DNA from: Galbibacter kalidii
Lineage (GTDB): Bacteria; Bacteroidota; Bacteroidia; Flavobacteriales; Flavobacteriaceae
Direction of reading: 5' to 3'
Length of the DNA stretch: 64,000 bases
NCBI RefSeq assembly: GCF_026241135.1
Contig: NZ_JAPFGA010000017.1
Coordinates: 1 to 64,000 of the forward strand
How positions within the stretch are numbered: the first letter of the stretch is position 1; every line of letters begins with the position of its first letter. The notes below the pieces were generated by a model. It saw only the letters and a list, made by a program, of their open reading frames with translations. It made no database searches and was not told where the DNA came from. The position numbers and the translations under genes are program-made. Below, piece by piece: positions 52,271 to 60,258 of the stretch.

Positions 52271-53074
52271 ATGGGATTATTCAAAGAAAATCCTTTTGGA
52301 CATATTTTATTTTTAAAGAAATGGCTTATCCGCATTGCAGGGGTCATGACGCATAGAAGGTACCGGGGGTTTAACGAATTGCAGATCGAAGGGTCTGAAG
52401 TAATCAAAAACCTACCCGATACCGGAGTACTTTTCGTATCCAATCACCAAACCTATTTTGCGGATGTGGTGGCTATGTTCCACGTGTTTAATGCAAGTTT
52501 GAGCAATCGGGGAGACAGTATCAAGGATGTTAGTTACCTATGGCAGCCCAAACTCAATATTTATTATATAGCCGCCAAGGAAACCATGAAATCGGGGCTA
52601 TTGCCAAAAATATTGGCTTATGCGGGGGCGATTACGGTAGAGCGTACATGGAGGTCTAAAGGAAAAGAGGTAAAAAGGGAAGTCAACCCCAATGATACAG
52701 AAAGTATAGGCATAGCTTTGGAAGACGGTTGGGTGATCACATTTCCGCAGGGGACAACGCGCCCCTGGAAGCCTATCAGAAAGGGAACGGCCCATATCAT
52801 CAAACAATACAAACCCATTGTGATCCCGGTGGTGATAGACGGATTCAGAAGATCGTTTGACAGAAAAGGACTCCGGGTAAAGAAAAAAGGGATACTACAA
52901 TCGATGGTCATCAAAGAGCCTCTGGAAATTGATTATGATAACGAATCCATCGACGAAATCGTTGAAAAAATTGAATACGCCATAGAACAGCATCCTTCAT
53001 TCCTCAAAGTAATTCCTGAGAAAGAAATAGAAGAGATGGAAAGTCTAAACCAAAACCGGAAATGGCGTTATTGA
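52271..53074 (+). CDS. Lysophospholipid acyltransferase (PlsC-like)
   Basis: A 267-residue membrane-associated acyltransferase. The first motif is SNHQTYFADVV; the His-to-Asp spacing is five residues, not the usual four, which is common in this flavobacterial group. Further motifs are IAGVMTHRR upstream, ITVERTWRSKGK and FPQGTTRPWKPIRKGTA (motif III). It acylates lysophosphatidic acid or a related lysolipid in membrane lipid synthesis. It is expressed from its own promoter. Confidence 0.85.
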   Translation: MGLFKENPFGHILFLKKWLIRIAGVMTHRRYRGFNELQIEGSEVIKNLPDTGVLFVSNHQTYFADVVAMFHVFNASLSNRGDSIKDVSYLWQPKLNIYYIAAKETMKSGLLPKILAYAGAITVERTWRSKGKEVKREVNPNDTESIGIALEDGWVITFPQGTTRPWKPIRKGTAHIIKQYKPIVIPVVIDGFRRSFDRKGLRVKKKGILQSMVIKEPLEIDYDNESIDEIVEKIEYAIEQHPSFLKVIPEKEIEEMESLNQNRKWRY

Positions 53075-53086
53075 TGGTTAGCACCT

Positions 53087-53590
53087 TCATTTCTCTTTAA
53101 TCTCACTCAATAAATCAATAAGGTTCAGCGGTCTGGTATACATAGCTATGGAGCCATCATCTTTGGTAGGCCATTGATCCCGGGGTCTGTCCCAGTAGAG
53201 TTCAACACCATTTCCATCGGGATCATCAAGGTATAAAGCTTCAGAAACCCCGTGGTCTGACGCACCTGTAAACGGATAATCAGCTTTTTGCAATCGCTGG
53301 AAGATCGTGGCAAGGTCTTTTCGAGTAGGATATAAAATGGCAGTATGAAAAAGTCCGGGTGTATTTTTGGGAGCCGGTGGTGCATTTTTGCTGTACCAGA
53401 CGTTCAAACCAATATGATGGTGGTATCCTCCTGCGGAAATAAAAGCGGCATCAGTGCCATAGGTAGTAATCAGTTCAAACCCTAACAAGCCGCAATAAAA
53501 GTCAAGGGACCGTTGTATATCGGCTACTTTTAGATGTATGTGTCCGATTCGGGTTTTTGCCGGTATTTTATAGTCGCTTTCAGCTTTCAT
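53087..53590 (-). CDS. VOC-family (glyoxalase/dioxygenase-fold) protein
   Basis: A 167-residue metal-binding VOC protein with the pattern of catechol-2,3-dioxygenase-like members: IGHIHLKVADIQRSLDFYCGLLGFEL (first metal His), HHHIGLNVW, GLFHTAILYPTRKDLA and YLDDPDGNGVELYWDRP (metal Glu in VELYW). The substrate cannot be read. Its start overlaps the end of the DUF1801 gene by four bases, so the two are cotranscribed. Confidence 0.88.
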   Translation of the reverse strand: MKAESDYKIPAKTRIGHIHLKVADIQRSLDFYCGLLGFELITTYGTDAAFISAGGYHHHIGLNVWYSKNAPPAPKNTPGLFHTAILYPTRKDLATIFQRLQKADYPFTGASDHGVSEALYLDDPDGNGVELYWDRPRDQWPTKDDGSIAMYTRPLNLIDLLSEIKEK

Positions 53591-53982
53591 TTCTTCTTTT
53601 TTAGCTGTTTGTCAACCTTAACTGCATCAAAGATATAAGTCTTCAGAAGGTCAACATCAATCGCTTTGATGTCCGTAAAAGTTTTGCTGTACACTTGTTT
53701 TCTACCCCCTTTGTCGAGATAATTGAGTTCATCTTGCAATAAGTTACCATTACAAAAACCCAATTGCACTCCTGCTTTTACTTTTCCCCAAGGAACAGAC
53801 GAAGGCCATATAAAGCATATTCTTGCGTGTCGGTAATAAAAAGGAACATTATAGGATAGCTTTTCAGTACAACCGGGGATACATTCAAGAATGATGCGCC
53901 GCAGGTAGTCAACAATCTTTCTTTCGTTGTCGGGCAGATAGTCGAGAAAGTCGTCTACCGTGTCAAAATCTATATTTTGCAT
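53587..53982 (-). CDS. DUF1801 (YdhG-like) protein
   Basis: A 131-residue protein: DFDTVDDFLDYLPDNERKIVDYLRRIILECIPGCTEKLSYNVPFYYR is the DUF1801 start, with the conserved CIWPSSVPWGKVKAGVQLGFCNG strand region and a basic tail. The family includes iron-related FrhA-like proteins, but function is uncertain. It is the first gene of a two-gene unit with the VOC protein. Confidence 0.85.
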   Translation of the reverse strand: MQNIDFDTVDDFLDYLPDNERKIVDYLRRIILECIPGCTEKLSYNVPFYYRHARICFIWPSSVPWGKVKAGVQLGFCNGNLLQDELNYLDKGGRKQVYSKTFTDIKAIDVDLLKTYIFDAVKVDKQLKKKK

Positions 53983-53997
53983 CTTATTTGCTCCCTA

Positions 53998-54127
53998 TTT
54001 TTTCACGTACTTAGTGAGTAAACCATTAAGGAGTTAATGTAATTAAGGTATTTTTTAAGCAACTTAATGTCTCTTAATGCCTTAATGGTTTTTATTTTCA
54101 GATATTTAATTAATAATCGAACTCAGG
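53998..54127. repeat. Degenerate CTTAATG repeats with an inverted repeat
   Basis: CCATTAAGG (54022-54030) pairs with CCTTAATGG (54080-54088), and ACTTAATG/TCTTAATG motifs recur between. It lies between the DUF1801 start and the end of the serine hydrolase gene. Confidence 0.4.
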
Positions 54128-55414
54128 CTAATCAATTAATGCCTGATAGATCAATGCTCTTAATTTATTGTGATCGTCGAGTCCGCCGTCAGGGATCAGT
54201 TGCGTGAAATAAACCACCACAAGCTCTTCCTGAGGATCCACCCAATACGTAGAATGATAGGCTCCGCCCCAACCATATTCTCCTTCCGATCCCAACAGGC
54301 CTCTAGCGCCCAGATCTTCCACCACGGAAAAGCCCAAACCAAAACCGGTACCTCCAACCCAAGGAAAAGACGCCTCAGTCAAGTGATTGACGGTCATGAG
54401 TTCTACTGTTTTAGGGGAGATGATACGTTTTCCGTTAAGCTCTCCACCATTCAGCATCATTTGAAGGAACTTTGCATAATCCATTGCGGTACTTAGAAAA
54501 CCAGCACCCCCGGAAAAACTCATTCGGGGTCCGTCTACATATTCCCCCTGACCAACCATACCACCCGGAGCGGGAGCTTTTTTCAAGTCATCTTCAGCCG
54601 GAGAATAAACAACGGCCAGGCGTTCTTCTTTATTTTTTGGAAGGTAAAAATGCGTATCGTTCATTCCCAAAGGGTCAAGGATACGTTTTTGAAGGAATTT
54701 GTCAAGAGGTTCCCCCGATACCACTTCAATCAATGCACCGAGGATATCGGTGTTGTATCCATATACAAATTTTTCTCCCGGTTGGGATTCAAATGGTAGA
54801 TCGGCCATTCTTTTCACGGTTTCCAGGATGGGTTCGTTCCGGTCTGCAAAATACCAGCCTTGTATCTTTGCTTTTTCCCAAAGATCGGCTGCGATTCCAC
54901 CTCCATATCCAATTCCTGAAGTGTGTGTGAGTAAGTCGCGGATGGTAATGGGTCTCTTGGCTTTTACAATTTCATAACCGCCGTCTTCTTTTGGTTCTGC
55001 AACGGTGGTTTCCTGAAAATCGGGAATATATTTCCCTACCGGATCGGTGATCAATAGTTTGCCTTCTTCTTGAAGCATCATGATGCCAACACTTACGATG
55101 GCTTTTGTTTGGGAGGCGATACGGAAAATGGAATTCTTTTCCATTAAAGTGTTGTTTTCAATATCACTCCTTCCAAAAGCATTAAAATAGGCGATCTGTC
55201 CCCGTCTTGCTACCAAGGCCACTCCACCCGATAATTTTGAGTTGTCTGCGTACTGTTCAAGGGTGTTGGTTAAAAACTCAAGCCTTTCCGAAGACATCCC
55301 CACTTTTTCGGGAGCTACTTCTTCTAATGTCTGGGCAGAGAGGTTAGAGAGGTTGAAATAGAATGTAAATGCTAAAAGAAATGCGATGAGCTTCGCTGAA
55401 TGTTTTGTATTCAT
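54128..55414 (-). CDS. Serine hydrolase of the class C beta-lactamase family
   Basis: A 428-residue exported protein (signal about 1-28, ending LSAQ). SxxK is Ser101-Gln-Thr-Lys104 ([12 protein letters not shown]), the YxN motif is YGYNTDILG near residue 217, and a third motif is less certain ([10 protein letters not shown] region). The form is that of esterase-like EstB/PBP4* homologues and not a classical beta-lactamase. It is unrelated in neighbourhood to the serine hydrolase at 23043-24116. Substrate unknown. Confidence 0.85.
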   Translation of the reverse strand: MNTKHSAKLIAFLLAFTFYFNLSNLSAQTLEEVAPEKVGMSSERLEFLTNTLEQYADNSKLSGGVALVARRGQIAYFNAFGRSDIENNTLMEKNSIFRIASQTKAIVSVGIMMLQEEGKLLITDPVGKYIPDFQETTVAEPKEDGGYEIVKAKRPITIRDLLTHTSGIGYGGGIAADLWEKAKIQGWYFADRNEPILETVKRMADLPFESQPGEKFVYGYNTDILGALIEVVSGEPLDKFLQKRILDPLGMNDTHFYLPKNKEERLAVVYSPAEDDLKKAPAPGGMVGQGEYVDGPRMSFSGGAGFLSTAMDYAKFLQMMLNGGELNGKRIISPKTVELMTVNHLTEASFPWVGGTGFGLGFSVVEDLGARGLLGSEGEYGWGGAYHSTYWVDPQEELVVVYFTQLIPDGGLDDHNKLRALIYQALID

Positions 55415-55520
55415 GGAGGTTGGTTTTTTAATGAATTATAAATGATCCTCAATAGGGTTTTGTTTTTTCTATTGATAAACCGAAGATAAAAAATTTGTGT
55501 GGAATTGACACCAAAATTTC

Positions 55521-55542
55521 AATCCCGATGGCCATCGGGATT
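55521..55542. repeat. Perfect 22-bp palindrome
   Basis: AATCCCGATGG directly followed by CCATCGGGATT, both arms identical as reverse complements with no loop. It lies between two minus-strand genes. A similar CCC...GGG palindrome is embedded in the hairpin leader at 26234-26292. Confidence 0.8.
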
Positions 55543-55593
55543 AAATTCCAAGCACCAAATTCCAAAACCTTGAACTTTAAATTTTAAACCCCA

Positions 55594-56220
55594 TTACTCA
55601 TCTCCCTCCATCTTTTTCAGGTGTTTATAATTCCGTTTCAGGCGTTTCAGCAAAATTCCGTAGAGCAGGTAATAGATAGCGAGGAAAACACCAAGGATCA
55701 AGGCTGTAGCCACAATGGCGATCAGTATGAAAGTAAAATATTCTTTCAGTTTTTCCGAACTTGAGAGTTGTTCCCAATCCTCATTTAATTGGATAAAAGT
55801 CGCGGTAAGACTAATAATGGAAATAATACCCCCAAGGCAAATATTGATAAGAATATAGAGTTTAACGGTGCGTCGGGCTTTTAAAATACTTTTCATCAAT
55901 TCTTTAACTGATGCGGTTGTGGAAATCTGTTGGTAGTTCTTAAAAAAGCGATAGATAAAATAGATAATAATGGGAATGGTTATAAGGTATATGAAATCCA
56001 TAAAACGGGGCAGCGGAAATTCTTTTTCATAAGATGGGTGATAAAAGATAGCCACCAAAATCCCGAGGCCTAGCTCTATGATGCTGATATAAAAGATCCA
56101 CTTTACATATGAAGATGACTTTTTCAACATCATCTTATAGATATCATCATGGGAAAGCTTAGGAAACTCCTGTTCCCTTTTTTTCCAGTCCTTTTTTAAA
56201 AGTTCCAACTCATCCATCAT
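55594..56220 (-). CDS. Multi-pass membrane protein paired with an ECF sigma factor
   Basis: A 208-residue protein with a charged N-terminus (LLKKDWKKREQEFPKLSHDDIYKMMLKKSSS) and four hydrophobic helices (about 40-60, 75-95, 120-145, 165-190). The start overlaps the sigma gene end by four bases. Proteins of this form after such sigma factors are common in flavobacteria and are often misnamed. It could act as a membrane-bound regulator of the sigma factor, but no known anti-sigma domain is visible. Confidence 0.7.
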   Translation of the reverse strand: MMDELELLKKDWKKREQEFPKLSHDDIYKMMLKKSSSYVKWIFYISIIELGLGILVAIFYHPSYEKEFPLPRFMDFIYLITIPIIIYFIYRFFKNYQQISTTASVKELMKSILKARRTVKLYILINICLGGIISIISLTATFIQLNEDWEQLSSSEKLKEYFTFILIAIVATALILGVFLAIYYLLYGILLKRLKRNYKHLKKMEGDE

Positions 56221-56711
56221 GGATTCAATATTTTTTTAAGTTTTGTCTTGATCCTGTTCATTTTAACCCGTGCGTTTACATCGGTTATTCCCAGGGTTTC
56301 TGCAATTTCTTTATAGTTCTTATCTTCCAGATATAAAAAAACAAGGGCTTTTTCAATATCGTTAAGCTGTTTGATAGCTTGATACATCAATTTTAGCTGC
56401 TGTTCTTCGGTATCGTCATATTGTCGTGCTTTTACTTTGTGAATTACACTGTCATATCCCTGTGTTTTAATCTGTCTTTTCGACTTTCTGTAGAGTGTGA
56501 TGGCAGTGTTTAGTGCGATTCGGTACATCCACGTGCTGAATTTCGCATCTCCTCTAAATTTAGGATAGGCTTTCCAAAGCTGGATGGTAATTTCCTGGAA
56601 TAAATCGTTATGTGCATCAGGAGAATCAGCATATATCCTGCATATTTTATGCACAATATTCTGATTTTTCTCCAGTTCACTTACAAATTTATGTTCCAGT
56701 TCTTGCGTCAC
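56217..56711 (-). CDS. ECF-type RNA polymerase sigma factor
   Basis: A 164-residue sigma factor: region 2 with KICRIYADSPDAHNDLFQEITIQLWKAYPKF and FSTWMYRIALNTAITLYRKSK, region 4 with LNDIEKALVFLYLEDKNYKEIAETLGITDVNARVKMNRIKTKL. The promoter element at 56745-56752 matches the housekeeping -7 element. Its downstream partner is a four-helix membrane protein. No clear target promoter was identified. Confidence 0.92.
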   Translation of the reverse strand: MTQELEHKFVSELEKNQNIVHKICRIYADSPDAHNDLFQEITIQLWKAYPKFRGDAKFSTWMYRIALNTAITLYRKSKRQIKTQGYDSVIHKVKARQYDDTEEQQLKLMYQAIKQLNDIEKALVFLYLEDKNYKEIAETLGITDVNARVKMNRIKTKLKKILNP

Positions 56712-56744
56712 TAATATAGGTTGGTGGTCTGTTCAATTAGTTGC

Positions 56745-56752
56745 CAAAGTTA
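56745..56752 (-). promoter_or_regulatory. Bacteroidota -7 promoter element for the sigma gene (TAACTTTG)
   Basis: The complement reads TAACTTTG, an exact TAnnTTTG match, 33 bases upstream of the ATG. Confidence 0.55.
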
Positions 56753-56868
56753 ATGGAATGTTACATTTATCGTAAAATTTTGTTGGGAAATTGGTTTTGA
56801 ATACAAAACATCAAATTCAAATCCCCCTCCGGCTTCCCCAAAGGGGGGAGGAAATGTCACACTGGATT

Positions 56869-56925
56869 GCACATCCCTGATTAGAGTTGACCGTTTTTCA
56901 AAATTTCTAATTTCGTATTTCCCAT
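56869..56925 (+). repeat. GGTTGACC-type dispersed repeat, copy 3
   Basis: GCACATCCCTGATTAGAG, then TTGACCGTTTTTCAAAATTTCTAATTTCG. It is closest to the copy at 27461-27523, reverse-complemented. Confidence 0.55.
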
Positions 56926-56934
56926 CTTCCGGTT

Positions 56935-57837
56935 TTATAAATTTTTCCTCGGATGGAATTCATCAATGGCTTTGGCCAAGTCTTTTCTGTTCAGGTGCAT
57001 ATAAACCTCGGTAGTGGTAATGCTTTCATGTCCCAACATTTGTTGGATCGCCCTCAAATCAGCACCACCCTGAAGCAAATGAGTGGCAAAAGAATGCCGG
57101 AAGGTATGCGGACTGATATTTTTCTTAATACCGGCTTTTTCCGTAGTTCGTTTTATCACGGTAAATATCATGGCGCGGGTAAGGCCTTTTCCCCGACGGT
57201 TTAAAAACACATGATCTTCATATCCTTTTTGAACATTGATATGCGGACGAATTTCCTTTAAATAGATATTGATGTATTTCATCGCTATAGGCGCTATGGG
57301 AACAAAACGCTGCTTATTGCCCTTACCGCTTACTTTGATAAACCCTTCATCAAAAAAGAGGTCTGAAATTTTAAGGTTGACCAATTCAGAGACCCGTAGT
57401 CCACAACTGTACATGGTTTCGAGCATAGTTCTGTTGCGTTCACCTTCCGGGGTGCTGAGATCTATGGCAGCGATAATGGTGTCAATTTCTTCAGGAGAAA
57501 GGGTGTCGGGAAGTTTACGACCTATTTTTGGAGATTCGATAAGCTCCAAAGGATTGTCTTTGCGGTAATCTTCAAAGATCAAGTAGTTAAAAAAACTTTT
57601 TAAACCCGAGATCAATCGGGCTTGGGTACGGGCACTGACGGATTTTGCAGCTTCGTATATAAATTGTTGCAGGGTTTCTGAAGTGATGCTAATAGGAGAG
57701 CCCGCCATATCATTTTCTTCCAGATAAAGGATGAGTTTCCGGATATCCATACAGTAATTATTGATGGAATTATAAGAAAGCCCTCTTTCTATTTTTAAAT
57801 AGTTTTTATAATCTTCTACAGCGGTTTTCCACTTCAT
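56935..57837 (-). CDS. xerD: Site-specific tyrosine recombinase XerD
   Basis: A 300-residue XerCD-type recombinase. Catalytic residues: Arg148 (YSCGLRVSEL), Lys172 (SGKGNKQRFVP), His244 and Arg247 (SPHTFRHSFATHLL), His270 (LGHESITTTEVY) and nucleophile Tyr279. The N-terminal SAM-like core-binding domain (YKNYLKIERGLSYNSINNYCMDI) is complete. It resolves chromosome dimers at dif; no dif-like site was looked for outside this window. It is divergent from a porin-like gene and aroQ. No element boundaries are seen, so it is the housekeeping enzyme. Confidence 0.94.
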   Translation of the reverse strand: MKWKTAVEDYKNYLKIERGLSYNSINNYCMDIRKLILYLEENDMAGSPISITSETLQQFIYEAAKSVSARTQARLISGLKSFFNYLIFEDYRKDNPLELIESPKIGRKLPDTLSPEEIDTIIAAIDLSTPEGERNRTMLETMYSCGLRVSELVNLKISDLFFDEGFIKVSGKGNKQRFVPIAPIAMKYINIYLKEIRPHINVQKGYEDHVFLNRRGKGLTRAMIFTVIKRTTEKAGIKKNISPHTFRHSFATHLLQGGADLRAIQQMLGHESITTTEVYMHLNRKDLAKAIDEFHPRKNL

Positions 57838-58014
57838 GGGTTAAAGATATTTAATATTTGTGGATCAAATAAATGTAAGATTTTAAGACTTTCATCTAGT
57901 TGATTATCATAAACTTGAAAATGAAATATTCATTTTATTGAGGATAATATTTGTTTTTTAAATTATTTTGTGTGTACATTTATCACAATTACTGATTTAA
58001 AAAAGACCCAAAAA

Positions 58015-58626
58015 ATGAAAAAACTATTACTTGTAGCTGTGGCTACTATTGGATTTGTGTTTGTCTCTCAAGCACAGGAAGTAAAGTTTGGAGTTAAAGC
58101 AGGTATAAACATTGCTAATTTAACCGGTGCTGATGAAGATATTGATGCAAGAACTTCACTTCACATAGGAGGTGTTGTAGAATTCCCATTTTCAGAAAAG
58201 TTTGCGCTTCAACCTGAATTGTTATTCTCTTCCCAAGGAGCTAAAGTTAGTGAAAGTGAAGAAGGCAATAGTTATGAAAGAAAACTCAAACTCAACTATC
58301 TAAATATTCCTGTCATGGCAAAACTGTATTTGACAAAAGGATTCAGTTTGGAAGCGGGACCACAGGCAGGTTTTTTATTGTCTGCCAAGGATAAATGGGA
58401 AGCAACATTCGGAACATCAGAATCTTATGAAGATGATATTAAAGATCAGTTGAAAGAAATAGATTTAAGTTTTAACTTTGGATTAGGATATAAATTAGAA
58501 AATGGATTGTTCTTTAGTGGTAGATATAATTTAGGATTTTCTGATATATCGGATTTTGAAGAAGAAGGAGATGATGATAAAGTTAAGAACGGTGTTTTCC
58601 AATTATCTGTTGGATTTATGTTCTAA
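58015..58626 (+). CDS. Porin-family outer-membrane beta-barrel protein
   Basis: 203 residues from ATG 58015 (MKKLLLVAVATIGFVFVSQAQ, signal peptide). The mature part is an eight-strand OmpW/OmpA-like barrel (VKFGVKAGINIANLTG, FALQPELLFSSQGAKV, LNYLNIPVMAKLYLTKGFSLEAGPQAGF, FQLSVGFMF). Ends in Phe, as exported barrels do. It lies between xerD and aroQ, genes that are usually direct neighbours in flavobacteria, so it may be an insertion. A terminator with a UUCG loop follows. The frame from 57970 is not used. Confidence 0.8.
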   Translation: MKKLLLVAVATIGFVFVSQAQEVKFGVKAGINIANLTGADEDIDARTSLHIGGVVEFPFSEKFALQPELLFSSQGAKVSESEEGNSYERKLKLNYLNIPVMAKLYLTKGFSLEAGPQAGFLLSAKDKWEATFGTSESYEDDIKDQLKEIDLSFNFGLGYKLENGLFFSGRYNLGFSDISDFEEEGDDDKVKNGVFQLSVGFMF

Positions 58627-58650
58627 AAAAAATTAAGCAGTTATAATTTT

Positions 58651-58677
58651 AACGGAAGCTTCGGCTTCCGTTTTTTT
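58651..58677 (+). terminator. Rho-independent terminator with TTCG loop
   Basis: ACGGAAGC (58652-58659), TTCG, GCTTCCGT, then seven T. The UUCG tetraloop makes it very stable. Confidence 0.9.
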
Positions 58678-58704
58678 ATGCCTTAAATTATTATCTTTAC
58701 CCTT

Positions 58705-59118
58705 ATGAAGCGAATAATTATCATCAACGGACCCAACCTCAATCTACTAGGAAAGCGCGAACCGGAAATATACGGTTCGGAAACCTTTGAGGATTACCTT
58801 TCCATACTCAAAAAAAAATATAGCGACCATCAAATAGATTACTATCAAAGTAATGTAGAAGGGGAGATTATCAATAAACTGCACGAAGTTGGTTTTAGTT
58901 ATGATGGTATCATCCTCAACGCCGGGGCTTATACGCATACTTCAGTAGCTATTGGTGACGCCCTAAAAGGAATTGAGACACCCGTTGTAGAATTACACAT
59001 CTCCAACACCTTTTCGAGGGAAGATTTCAGGCATGTGTCCTATATCTCGCCCAATGCCAAAGGGGTTATCCTCGGTTTCGGCATGCAAGGGTATGAGTTG
59101 GCCATTTCCAGTTTTTAA
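58705..59118 (+). CDS. aroQ: Type II 3-dehydroquinate dehydratase
   Basis: A 137-residue dodecameric enzyme of the shikimate pathway that dehydrates 3-dehydroquinate. The active-site loop NGPNLNLLGKREPEIYG (with Arg18 and Tyr23-type residues), NAGAYTHTSVA and VELHISNTFSRE (active His and Asn) are all present. Length normal. It is immediately downstream of the porin terminator and upstream of a second barrel gene. Confidence 0.96.
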   Translation: MKRIIIINGPNLNLLGKREPEIYGSETFEDYLSILKKKYSDHQIDYYQSNVEGEIINKLHEVGFSYDGIILNAGAYTHTSVAIGDALKGIETPVVELHISNTFSREDFRHVSYISPNAKGVILGFGMQGYELAISSF

Positions 59119-59198
59119 TAGTAATGCTAAAGTAATTTTATTCTTTATCAATTATTTTTTTCTGTATTTTAGGGGAATAATTAAAACTCAAATTAATC

Positions 59199-59693
59199 AT
59201 GAAAAAATTATTGCTTGTAGTTATAGCTACGCTCGGAATCGCGTTTACGACGAATGCCCAAAGTTTCAGCTTAGGGGCACATTTAGGAATACCTGTTGGT
59301 GATGCTTCAGATTTTTCTAATTTTAATGCAGGGGTAGATGCAACCTATTTTGTAATGGATTTTCCTGCAGTCGATCTGGGGATTAGCTCCGGATATACTC
59401 ATTTTTTCACTGAAGATTATGAAGAAGGCGGTATTGAAGTATCTGTAGATGATATTTCTTTTATTCCTATCGCGGCAAGTGCACGTGCATCACTAGGTAG
59501 TTTACTTATAGGCGCCGATTTGGGATATGGAATTGGTGTTAATGACGGTAATGATGGCGGATTGTACTATCAGGGGAGGTTTGGTTTTGGTTTGCCATTG
59601 GTAGATATTTATGCATACTATAAGGGATTTAGTATTGATGATGCTGATGTAGATATTAATTCTTTAGGAGTAGGGGCGGCGATTAAGCTGTAA
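59199..59693 (+). CDS. Small outer-membrane beta-barrel protein
   Basis: A 164-residue protein with a signal peptide almost identical in style to the porin at 58015 (MKKLLLVVIATLGIAFTTNAQ). The mature part (FSLGAHLGIPVGDASDF, VDLGISSGYTHFF, SLLIGADLGYGIGVND, RFGFGLPLVDIYAYYKGF) is a short barrel with Gly/Asp turns. It may be a relative of the porin-type gene two positions upstream. Function unknown. The MITE-like element at 59713-59858 begins 20 bases after its stop. Confidence 0.7.
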   Translation: MKKLLLVVIATLGIAFTTNAQSFSLGAHLGIPVGDASDFSNFNAGVDATYFVMDFPAVDLGISSGYTHFFTEDYEEGGIEVSVDDISFIPIAASARASLGSLLIGADLGYGIGVNDGNDGGLYYQGRFGFGLPLVDIYAYYKGFSIDDADVDINSLGVGAAIKL

Positions 59694-59712
59694 TCCATCC
59701 ATATATAATATA

Positions 59713-59858
59713 AAGAGGCTGTCTAAAAAGCTGTGATCCAGATGTCATGCTGAGCCTGTCGAAGCATAATATATTGAAGTTCAATATGTCTTCGACCCCC
59801 GAAGCGTCGGGGCAGACTGACAGATCAAATTCACTAAGAGCTTTTTAGACAACCTCTT
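59713..59858. mobile_element. MITE-like element with 20-bp terminal inverted repeats and a REP-type core
   Basis: AAGAGGCTGTCTAAAAAGCT (59713-59732) and AGCTTTTTAGACAACCTCTT (59839-59858) are inverted copies with one mismatch. Inside is a REP-like palindrome, GTCATGCTGAGCCTGTCGAAG against CTTCGAC...CTGACAG. No ORF is inside. The ends look like insertion-sequence ends (GAGGCTGTCTxAAAAG). I see no clear target-site duplication. Confidence 0.65.
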
Positions 59859-59864
59859 GTTTTT

Positions 59865-60254
59865 TTAATTAAACAAATCCATAAGCTCCTGTGTGAGTCG
59901 GATGGGGCGTTTACTTTCTTTACTTAGCAGACACCATTCGGTTGTGGAACTTAAGATCAGCTTTTGGTTTTTTAGATTGTACACTTCAACTTTCCGGATC
60001 GATTTTACGCCTTCCGACTTGTCAATATAGGTTTTCAATAACAATTCGTCGTCCAAAAACGCCTGTCCTTTGTATTCAATATAATGGGTGAGGATCATCC
60101 AGATATAATTGTCCAGCATTTCAGTGGAAGCCCTTGTTTGCCAATGCTCTTTCGCAATATCCTGGATCCATTGCACATAACGCACATTGTTGACATGCTG
60201 TAAATCATCCAGATCGTCTTCTACTACTTTTATCGTTTTTTCAAATACGTTCAA
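59865..60254 (-). CDS. 4HBT-type acyl-CoA thioesterase
   Basis: A 129-residue hotdog thioesterase: EDDLDDLQHVNNVRYVQWIQDIAKEHW, with the catalytic Asp in the DLxHVNN motif, and GQAFLDDELLLKTYID in the second half. Hydrolyses acyl-CoA; the chain length cannot be read. It shares a transcript with the glutaminyl cyclase gene (four-base gap). Confidence 0.85.
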   Translation of the reverse strand: MNVFEKTIKVVEDDLDDLQHVNNVRYVQWIQDIAKEHWQTRASTEMLDNYIWMILTHYIEYKGQAFLDDELLLKTYIDKSEGVKSIRKVEVYNLKNQKLILSSTTEWCLLSKESKRPIRLTQELMDLFN

Positions 60255-60258
60255 CAGC

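Noticed and set aside
56935..57837. xerD as the integrase of a mobile island
   Set aside because: The sequence is of the housekeeping XerD type, and no attachment repeats, tRNA target or cargo boundaries were seen around it.
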